Part shown: positions 57,978 to 64,000 of the stretch, in pieces
Numbering within the stretch: position 1 is the stretch's first letter
Layout of the letters: each line of letters opens with the position of its first letter
Source of the DNA: Bacteroidota bacterium
GTDB lineage: Bacteria; Bacteroidota; Rhodothermia; JANXDC01
Reading direction: 5' to 3'
Assembly: GCA_025998875.1 (NCBI GenBank)
Contig: AP024675.1
Coordinates: 1,461,549 to 1,525,548, forward strand
Length of the DNA stretch: 64,000 nucleotides
Program-made: the position numbers and the translations under genes
The notes under the pieces: model-generated
Told to the model about the DNA's origin: nothing
The model's input: the letters and a program-made list of their open reading frames with translations, nothing else
Database searches by the model: none

Positions 57978-59612
57978 TTATGGCGGAGCGGGGGTGGTTT
58001 TCCTGTATCCGAGCCAGCCTGAACGCCCTTCCAGGGGAGAGGGGGAAGGAATCCGGTAGGCCACCCAGTCCGGGTTTTCATACGCTACGGGGAAGCGAAG
58101 CAGGCTCATTTCCCGGTGGCGTTGCCGGACGATATAGCGTATCCCGTAGCGCTGGGCCAGTTCAAGCCATTCTGCCTCCTGCAGGGCGTGGTAGCTGCGC
58201 GTGAGCATGGGCTCAAGCCGATAGCCACCGATGGGGGGCTCCCCGATGCGCGTGAGGGCTTGAATGCGCTCGTACCAGTCCACCATGGCACGGTCCAGGT
58301 AAGGAAAGGCCTGAAACGTGACCACAGTGGCCCGGCGGGCCGCCGTACGCCACCGGCTCTCAAACGGGGGAACAGCGAAGACAGCCTCCGCTTCGGTCTG
58401 CGTGCGGGCCCAGCGCGCAAGATCGGCAAAATGCGGATCGTGAGGGCCCTGCCAGGCAAGCCGCCTCTGCCAGAACGGATCCGCATGCCGGATTCCCGTC
58501 CAGATCCAGAGCCCGGTTCCTAGGAGAAACGCGCCAATGGCCCATCCGCGCCAGCGCAGCAGCCGCGCAAACGCTTCCGGCAGGGTGTTCCAGAGCCAGA
58601 AGACCCCGTATCCCGTCAGCAGAGGGGGAGCAAACAGGGAAAGCTTAAACCACTGCATGCGAGCCACCGGGAGCCAGCCCAACAGGTCGACCGAGACGAG
58701 GGAAAAAATCCACAGCAGGGCCGAAAGGAGGAGAAAATTGCGCATGAACGTATCTCCCGGCGGGCGCGGCTGTAGGGAGCGGGCTAGCAGGGCGAAAAGC
58801 ACAAGCAGGGTGAATTTGCCCCACTGCAGGGCCGGAAAGGCGAACGCCAGGTAATGATGGGGATTACGAAACTGGACGAGGATGTAAAACAGGCTCTCTG
58901 CCGATACGGGGGCGCGCCAGGCCTGCTGCGTCAGCCACAGCGGCCAGAGCACAGGGGCGGCCACGGCCAATGCGACGGCACCGAAGGCAAGGGCGTACAG
59001 GAGCCGATGCAGGGGAGGGTGGCTGGACGTAAGCAGGGTGAGTAGTCCTAGCAGGCCGCCCACCTGTAGCCCTACGAGGGGATGTAACCAGCAGGCCAGA
59101 CCCAGGGGTATGGCGGCCAGGAGCCATCGCCCGCGCACGTAGGCCAACAGCCCCAGCAGGGCCAGCGCCACAGCGGGCATCTCGGGTACGAGCATGCTGT
59201 AGGCCAGCCGGTTCCCGCCCAGCGTGAAGGTGAGCGTACCCCACAGGGTAAGGGCGGTGGTGCCGTAGGCCACTTCAGAGGAGCCGAAGAGCGTTGCCGT
59301 CCAGCGCCACAGCAGGTGAGCCAGGGCCAGGAAGACCAGCCCGTAGAGCAGGGCCACGGCTACAGGCAGGGAGAGCCAACCCCCCAGCCATGTCAGAATC
59401 CGAATGAACACCTCCCGAACGCCAAAGGCCTCCGAATACAGCGTAACGAACCAGTCTGCGCCCAGGAGATCCGGATCAAGCCGGTGCAGCACTACGGGCA
59501 GGACCTCATCTTGATCCCCCCACCCGTATGTATATCCGAAGCGGGCGACAAAGCCCCAGAGGATAAGGGCCAAAAACCCCAGGTGTCCGAGGCGCAAAAT
59601 CCAGCGGGACAC
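57978..59612 (-). CDS. Polytopic membrane protein, GT-C-like, with soluble C-terminal domain
   Basis: A 544-residue protein with about ten to twelve TM helices in residues 1-390, followed by a roughly 150-residue periplasmic-looking domain. The N-terminal loop after TM1 (YGWGDQDEVLPVVLHRLDP) carries acidic residues like the first loop of GT-C glycosyltransferases. The C-terminal domain has AVFAVPPFESRWRTAARRAT and a closing WLELAQRYGIRYIVRQR, a pattern seen in such membrane proteins. The catalytic role is unproven. The start seems to be GTG at 59612, 6 bases after the amidase stop. Confidence 0.72.
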   Translation of the reverse strand: MSRWILRLGHLGFLALILWGFVARFGYTYGWGDQDEVLPVVLHRLDPDLLGADWFVTLYSEAFGVREVFIRILTWLGGWLSLPVAVALLYGLVFLALAHLLWRWTATLFGSSEVAYGTTALTLWGTLTFTLGGNRLAYSMLVPEMPAVALALLGLLAYVRGRWLLAAIPLGLACWLHPLVGLQVGGLLGLLTLLTSSHPPLHRLLYALAFGAVALAVAAPVLWPLWLTQQAWRAPVSAESLFYILVQFRNPHHYLAFAFPALQWGKFTLLVLFALLARSLQPRPPGDTFMRNFLLLSALLWIFSLVSVDLLGWLPVARMQWFKLSLFAPPLLTGYGVFWLWNTLPEAFARLLRWRGWAIGAFLLGTGLWIWTGIRHADPFWQRRLAWQGPHDPHFADLARWARTQTEAEAVFAVPPFESRWRTAARRATVVTFQAFPYLDRAMVDWYERIQALTRIGEPPIGGYRLEPMLTRSYHALQEAEWLELAQRYGIRYIVRQRHREMSLLRFPVAYENPDWVAYRIPSPSPLEGRSGWLGYRKTTPAPP

Positions 59613-59618
59613 GGCTTC

Positions 59619-61325
59619 TTACCCGGTCTGTGGAAGAAAGCGTGGTGGATAGCGGCGGTGGAAGTCGGTGGCCTCTTGATAAGCCATGGCCAGGCTCATG
59701 AGCTCGGCCTCGCCGAAGAGGCGGCCGATGAAGGTGATCGAGGTGGGCGTGTTGTCCTCGCGGAATCCGTTGGGCAGGACCACGCAGGGGTGCCCCGTAA
59801 GATTGGTCAACAGGAGCGTGTTGCCCCCGAAACTGGGGGAGACGATTACGTCTACCCGTTCGAAGAGGCGCGCCGTTTCCTCGATCAGGCGCGTGCGCAG
59901 TCGGTTGGCCTGCACGTACTCCACCGCGGGGATCAGGCGGGCATACCGGAACGTATTGGGCCAGGTGTTGCGCCCCTGTCGTTTCATCTGTCGGATGCGC
60001 CCGTCTCGGGTGATGTCATCAAAGGCGGCGGCTGCCTCCACATCGAGGATGAACCGCATGGCCCCCACAGGCAGATCAGGCCATTGCACGGGCTCGAGCT
60101 CCAGTCCGAGGTCTTGGCGCAACACGCGCAGGGTTTCCTCGTCAAAGCGCCGGGTCGGGTATTCGGCTTCGAAGGCCCGAGCCAGGTACCCTACGCGCAG
60201 CCGTCGGGGGTCGGGCCGACGATCCCAGTCAAAGGCCGCCTCGATCACCGAAGGGTCCCGGCCATCCGGTCCGTAGATGGCGGCCAGGACCAGGGCGCAG
60301 TCCTCTACCGAGCGGCAGATGGGGCCGATCTTATCCATGGACCAGGAGAGGGCCATGGCCCCGTATCGGCTTACGCGTCCGAAAGTCGGACGGAGCCCTG
60401 TGGTGCCGCAGCGGCTTGAAGGGGAGACGATGGAGCCCAGCGTCTCGCTGCCGATGGCGAAGGCTACAAGGCCGGCCGCCACGGCGGATGCGGACCCGGC
60501 CGAGGAGCCGCTGGAGCCCTGTTCCGGGTTCCAGGGGTTGCGTGTGGTCCCGCCGAACCACACATCCCCCCAGGCCAGCTCGCCGAGCGTGAGTTTGGCC
60601 ACCAGCACGGCGCCGGCCTCACGGAGGCGTTCGACCACCGTGGCGTCGTAGTCGAATACTTGGTCCTTGTAGAGTATCGTGCCCCAGGTCGTGGGGATGC
60701 CCCGGGTGGCCAGGAGGTCCTTGGCGCCCCAGGGGATGCCATGCAGAGGACCGCGATACTGTCCGGAACGAATCTCCCGGTCTGCCTGTCGGGCCTGCTC
60801 CAGGGCCAGTTCCTCCGTCAGGGTAACGACGCACTGCAGAACGGGATCATATCGCTTGAGTCGCTCCAGGTACATGCGCGTAATGGCCTCACTGCTGACG
60901 CGGCGGCTCCGCAGCAGGTGCGCCCACTGGGCTACGGTTAGAAAGGCCAGTTTTTCCAGGTCCGAGGGCACCTCCACCGGCGCAATAGGGCGTGGGCGGG
61001 GCCGGCGATTGGGCGGTCCAGAAGGACGAGGAGGCACGAAGCCGCGCGGTAGCGGGTTAAAGATCAGCGCCGGATGCAGCGCGTTTTCCAGCGTGAGCTG
61101 GCGCAGGCGCTCGTAGGCCTGCTGGAGGTTGTTGAGGTCCTCGAGCATGAGCGCTCGCTCTTCCTCGGTAAACGACAGGCCGGCCAGTTCCGCGGCGGCC
61201 TCGATGTGCAACCGGGTAACCGGCCCTCGACCCTGCGTCTGCGCCCACAGGGCTCCGGGAAAGAGGGTGCCCGATAGACCCAACAGGGTGAAATAGCCCA
61301 TAAACTGGCGGCGATCCAGATCCAT
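59619..61325 (-). CDS. Exported amidase-signature family hydrolase
   Basis: A 568-residue amidase-signature enzyme with a Tat-like N-terminus (DLDRRQFMGYFTLLGLSG), a proline-rich linker (about 95-120) and the catalytic domain from about residue 120. The Ser-cisSer-Lys triad elements are LHGIPWGAKDLLATRGIPTT (Lys), PEQGSSGSSAGSASAVAAGL (central Ser) and GSETLGSIVSP (nucleophile Ser). The substrate is unknown; it is not the GatA of the tRNA amidotransferase, because of export and the linker. AAGGAG precedes the ATG. Confidence 0.9.
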   Translation of the reverse strand: MDLDRRQFMGYFTLLGLSGTLFPGALWAQTQGRGPVTRLHIEAAAELAGLSFTEEERALMLEDLNNLQQAYERLRQLTLENALHPALIFNPLPRGFVPPRPSGPPNRRPRPRPIAPVEVPSDLEKLAFLTVAQWAHLLRSRRVSSEAITRMYLERLKRYDPVLQCVVTLTEELALEQARQADREIRSGQYRGPLHGIPWGAKDLLATRGIPTTWGTILYKDQVFDYDATVVERLREAGAVLVAKLTLGELAWGDVWFGGTTRNPWNPEQGSSGSSAGSASAVAAGLVAFAIGSETLGSIVSPSSRCGTTGLRPTFGRVSRYGAMALSWSMDKIGPICRSVEDCALVLAAIYGPDGRDPSVIEAAFDWDRRPDPRRLRVGYLARAFEAEYPTRRFDEETLRVLRQDLGLELEPVQWPDLPVGAMRFILDVEAAAAFDDITRDGRIRQMKRQGRNTWPNTFRYARLIPAVEYVQANRLRTRLIEETARLFERVDVIVSPSFGGNTLLLTNLTGHPCVVLPNGFREDNTPTSITFIGRLFGEAELMSLAMAYQEATDFHRRYPPRFLPQTG

Positions 61326-61457
61326 AAGCCGGACTCCTTGCAGGATGAACGTCGCCAGTATTTACAAAAGACCGTCCGGGAAGGCAACCCGGGATGAGCT
61401 TGTCCCCGCCCGTGTGGGGATGTACTTTTACGGAAATGGAGCCGGAGTGCGTGGAAG

Positions 61458-62609
61458 ATGCGGGTGCTCGCTTTAGATCCCTATCATGGGGGTTCATACA
61501 GGGCTTTTCTGGAGGGGTTGATCGCGCACAGCCGCCATGAGTGGACCGTGCTCAGCCTGCCGGATCGATTCCCGTCTTGGCGCCTGCAGGGTGGGGCCGT
61601 GACCCTGGCGCGCAAAGCGCTGGCCCTGGAGGGGGATTTCGACGTGGTCTTTGCGAGCGATATGCTCAATTTGCCCCTCTGGCTGGCTCTGGTGCGGAAT
61701 CGGTGGGGACGTCTGCCCACGGTGCTATACATGCACCGCAACCCGCTCACCCCGCCTCTGGAACCATCCCGGGAGCGGGCCTGGGAGCTGGCCCATATCG
61801 TCTATACGAGCCTGCTTGTGGCCGATGCCGTCTGGTTCAACAGCCGATATCACCATCAGGAGTTGCTCTCCGCCCTTCCGGAACTCCTGGGGCGATTCCC
61901 GGATTTCAATCACCTGGGTGAGCTGGGCGAAATCGTGCGCAAAAGCCGGGTGGTTTATCCGGGTATGCCTCTGCGCCAGCATGACCGGTTTCCGGATACG
62001 CGGCATCTCAACGATGTCCCCGTGATTCTGTGGAATCAGCGCTGGCAGTATGACAAAAATCCAGATGCTTTCTGGGGATTGATCAACCGGCTTTTTGACG
62101 CCGGCTTGAAGTTCCGGCTCATCCTGGCCGGGCAGCATTTTGAATACCAGCCGGAAGGCTTTGAACTGGCCTGGCGCCGATACGGGGATCGCATCCTGCA
62201 TTATGGATACGTGGAGGATTTTGCCGAGTACTCCCGGTTACTGCATCGATCCGATGTGATCCTCTCAACGGCCCGCCATGAGTTCTTCGGGGTGGCCGTC
62301 TGGGAGGCGGTCTACTGCGGAGCACACCCCGTTTTGCCAAACCGGCTGACGTATCCGGAGATTTTGCCGCACCGTCTGCATCGGCCCCTGTTGCATGCCC
62401 CGGTGCTGTACGAGACCGAAGAGGAAGCCTTCCAAATCGTGTCGGGGATGCTGCGCGGAGAAGAGCGGCCCTTGCCGCGCGCTACCTTGCAGGAGGCGTT
62501 GCGCGCCTTCGACTGGTCGGAACGAATACGGGAATTTGATACGTTGCTCGAGGAAGTAGCATCGCAAAGAGCCGCGGTGTCTTATGAAGGAGACATGGAG
62601 CGTCTTTGA
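61458..62609 (+). CDS. DUF3524-containing glycosyltransferase (queuosine mannosyltransferase-like)
   Basis: A 383-residue GT-B enzyme. The N-terminal domain, LALDPYHGGSYRAFLEGLIA and HEWTVLSLPDRFPSWRLQGG, is the DUF3524/QTMAN domain known from tRNA-queuosine mannosyltransferase. The C-terminal GT4-like domain has NQRWQYDKNPDAFWGLINRL, LRLILAG-type strand (FRLILAGQHF) and STARHEFFGVAVWEAVYCGA. Bacterial members have been little studied, and queuosine-tRNA is a reasonable but unproven acceptor. It overlaps the next gene by 26 bases. Confidence 0.88.
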   Translation: MRVLALDPYHGGSYRAFLEGLIAHSRHEWTVLSLPDRFPSWRLQGGAVTLARKALALEGDFDVVFASDMLNLPLWLALVRNRWGRLPTVLYMHRNPLTPPLEPSRERAWELAHIVYTSLLVADAVWFNSRYHHQELLSALPELLGRFPDFNHLGELGEIVRKSRVVYPGMPLRQHDRFPDTRHLNDVPVILWNQRWQYDKNPDAFWGLINRLFDAGLKFRLILAGQHFEYQPEGFELAWRRYGDRILHYGYVEDFAEYSRLLHRSDVILSTARHEFFGVAVWEAVYCGAHPVLPNRLTYPEILPHRLHRPLLHAPVLYETEEEAFQIVSGMLRGEERPLPRATLQEALRAFDWSERIREFDTLLEEVASQRAAVSYEGDMERL

Positions 62610-63105
62610 GTACGACCAGTTGCAGTACCGGATCCGCCAGCGTGTGCACCTGCTTCTGTGGGGCTTTGCCGTGGCCACAGCGGCGACTGTGGTGATGGGG
62701 CTCAGTAGCTCGCTGTTGATCGGAGATCTGTTCCCTACGGTGCTCTTCTTCGGGGGGGGATGGCTGGTGCTGCTTGCCCTGGTGAGCATGCTTTTGGTGC
62801 GCATGCAGCGCAGAGTCTGGTGCGTGCAGATCTCGCCGGAGGCGATTGTGGGCTACGATTACGCGCGGCGCAAAACGCGCATCGACTGGCTCTATGCGGA
62901 GCGCGTTGATCTGGATCAACGGGGCATTCGCATTCGCAACAGTCGGGGGCGGGATATCGAGATTCCGGCCGATTTCGATCGCTTTCCGGAAGTCGGCGAG
63001 CTCGTTTTCCGGTATGCGGAAAGGTATCAGGTGCCCCTCTACATTGAGGGGCGTGCCTGGCATGAGTTGACCATCGAGAAGATCTACGAGGATCTTGCCC
63101 GATAA
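62584..63105 (+). CDS. Two-TM protein with PH-like domain, upstream of recA
   Basis: A 173-residue membrane protein with two TM helices (about 25-45 and 52-72) followed by a soluble domain of alternating strands (VWCVQISPEAIVGYDYARRK, then RIDWLYAERVDLDQRGIRIR). This is similar to bacterial PH-like domains (bPH2/YcxB). The function is unknown. It overlaps the DUF3524 glycosyltransferase by 26 bases and precedes recA by 24 bases, so it may share a transcript with both. An in-frame alternative start was not preferred. Confidence 0.75.
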   Translation: MKETWSVFEYDQLQYRIRQRVHLLLWGFAVATAATVVMGLSSSLLIGDLFPTVLFFGGGWLVLLALVSMLLVRMQRRVWCVQISPEAIVGYDYARRKTRIDWLYAERVDLDQRGIRIRNSRGRDIEIPADFDRFPEVGELVFRYAERYQVPLYIEGRAWHELTIEKIYEDLAR

Positions 63106-63129
63106 CCAGAACAGAGAGGGGTAGTCCGC

Positions 63130-64000
63130 ATGGAAACACGTACACGGCCCGATGAGCAGCGCCTGCGCGCTTTGCAGATGGCCATCGGGCAGATCGAGAA
63201 GCAATATGGAAAAGGCACCATCATGCGCCTGGGTGACCGGGCCGTCGAGCAGGTCGAGGTGATCTCCACCGGCTCTCTGGGGCTGGATGCGGCCCTCGGG
63301 GTGGGGGGACTGCCGCGGGGGCGTATCGTGGAGATCTTTGGTCCGGAGTCGAGCGGGAAGACCACCCTGGCCCTGCATGTGATCGCTGAGGCGCAGAAGC
63401 AGGGAGGGATTGCGGCGCTTATCGACGCGGAGCACGCCTTTGATGTGCGCTACGCCCGTCAGCTCGGGGTGGATACGGAGAACCTGCTTGTCTCCCAGCC
63501 CGACACGGGAGAGCAGGCCCTTGAGATCGCCGACGCGCTTGTGCGCAGCGGGGCCATCGACGTGCTCGTGGTCGATTCCGTAGCCGCGCTCGTGCCCAAA
63601 GCCGAGATCGAGGGCGAAATGGGCGACAGTCACGTGGGCCTGCAGGCGCGCCTGATGAGCCAGGCCCTGCGCAAGCTGACCGGGGTGATCAGCCGAACCC
63701 GCTGCGTGGCCATTTTCATCAATCAGCTGCGCGAGAAGATCGGGGTTATGTTCGGCAACCCGGAAACGACCCCGGGCGGGCGCGCCCTGCGTTTTTACGC
63801 CTCCGTGCGTCTGGACATCCGGCGCATCGGCAGCGTCAAAAGCGGCAATGAGGAAATCGGCAGTCGTGTTCGGGTCAAAGTGGTCAAAAACAAGGTGGCC
63901 CCCCCGTTCCGTCAGGCCGAGTTCGACATCATCTTCGGGGAGGGAATTGCGCACTATAACGAGCTGATCGATCTGGCCGTGGCCTATAACATCATCCAGA
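63130..64000 (+). CDS. recA: Recombinase RecA (5' 290 codons, cut by window end)
   Basis: RecA performs homologous strand exchange and activates LexA cleavage. The visible 290 residues include the N-terminal helix, Walker A GPESSGKT (71-78), the [20 protein letters not shown] segment, [20 protein letters not shown], and the L2-region sequence [20 protein letters not shown]. The frame is open to the last base, so the gene continues beyond the window. The start ATG at 63130 is preceded by GAGAGGGG. No SOS box was recognised upstream. Confidence 0.97.
   Translation, partial: METRTRPDEQRLRALQMAIGQIEKQYGKGTIMRLGDRAVEQVEVISTGSLGLDAALGVGGLPRGRIVEIFGPESSGKTTLALHVIAEAQKQGGIAALIDAEHAFDVRYARQLGVDTENLLVSQPDTGEQALEIADALVRSGAIDVLVVDSVAALVPKAEIEGEMGDSHVGLQARLMSQALRKLTGVISRTRCVAIFINQLREKIGVMFGNPETTPGGRALRFYASVRLDIRRIGSVKSGNEEIGSRVRVKVVKNKVAPPFRQAEFDIIFGEGIAHYNELIDLAVAYNIIQ

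Noticed and set aside
62482-63954. A 490-codon minus-strand frame
   Set aside because: It runs opposite recA and the PH-like gene; RecA motifs on the plus strand are unmistakable.
1-64000. Search for tRNA/rRNA genes, CRISPR arrays, insertion sequences and prophage genes
   Set aside because: No cloverleaf-like gaps, regular direct repeats, transposase motifs or phage structural genes were recognised by eye.

Overview
This is a GC-rich bacterial chromosome segment with closely packed genes. The gene set points to Bacteroidota/Rhodothermota, most likely a Rhodothermia-like and possibly thermophilic lineage. Lineage evidence includes a SusC/SusD pair, a second TonB-dependent receptor with a carboxypeptidase-like N-terminal domain, a PorX orthologue (response regulator fused to PglZ), a PorV-like outer-membrane barrel, a DUF2480 gene and many lipoproteins. 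Assignment below phylum is inference. No tRNA, rRNA, CRISPR array, transposase or phage gene was recognised. Many genes overlap by 4 bases or are separated by 1-10 bases, so long operons are likely.

Layout. 1-3.3 kb (minus strand): a sensory operon of substrate-binding lipoprotein, PAS histidine kinase and response regulator (cut by the window edge). 3.5-6.3 kb: rhomboid, ClpP-fold membrane protease and P1 peptidase. 6.5-8.6 kb: a seven-haem lipoprotein cytochrome whose TPR half is out of frame at a G/C homopolymer. 8.6-11.8 kb: NUDIX hydrolase, MscS channel, amidinotransferase-like enzyme and two unknowns. 11.9-14.3 kb: S9 peptidase. 14.4-19.0 kb: SLH-like lipoprotein, then amino-sugar genes (DegT aminotransferase, Gfo/Idh dehydrogenase), a glycosyltransferase and a PorV-like barrel. 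19.1-25.3 kb: futalosine-pathway candidates (amidohydrolase and MqnP-like prenyltransferase), a cysteine hydrolase, a DUF4397-like lipoprotein, an MBL hydrolase and PorX. 25.3-32 kb (minus): metG, lipoprotein, TonB receptor and M23 protein in one apparent operon.

32.2-39.6 kb: EF-G-like GTPase, YdcF-like protein, amino-acid dehydrogenase, NusB, phosphoesterase, BtpA-family protein and class I aldolase. 39.8-42.1 kb: rfbB-rfbA-rfbC-like dTDP-sugar genes. 42.1-45.9 kb: an Fe-S/sulfur operon (Rrf2 regulator, cysteine desulfurase, A-type carrier, DUF2480, DCC thiol protein, PRMT-like methyltransferase). 46-49 kb: lipoprotein, deoxyhypusine-synthase-like enzyme and HD phosphohydrolase. 49-54 kb: SusC/SusD behind a consensus-like promoter and a strong leader hairpin. 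54-57.9 kb: lipoprotein, YjiK-like propeller, citrate synthase, RNase HI and TsaE. 58-64 kb: polytopic membrane protein, exported amidase, DUF3524 glycosyltransferase, PH-like membrane protein and the start of recA.

Two promoter types are visible. Some match sigma70-like -35/-10 elements (TTGACA/TATAAT) upstream of susC, the EF-G-like gene and citrate synthase. Others resemble the Bacteroidetes -33/-7 pattern (TTTG / TAnnTTTG), sometimes only 3-6 bases from the start codon, which suggests leaderless messages. The most unusual items are the split cytochrome-TPR gene, the DUF2480/DCC/methyltransferase genes in the Fe-S operon, the ligand-sensing lipoprotein/kinase operon, the susC leader hairpin and a small terminator-bounded unit between gltA and rnhA.
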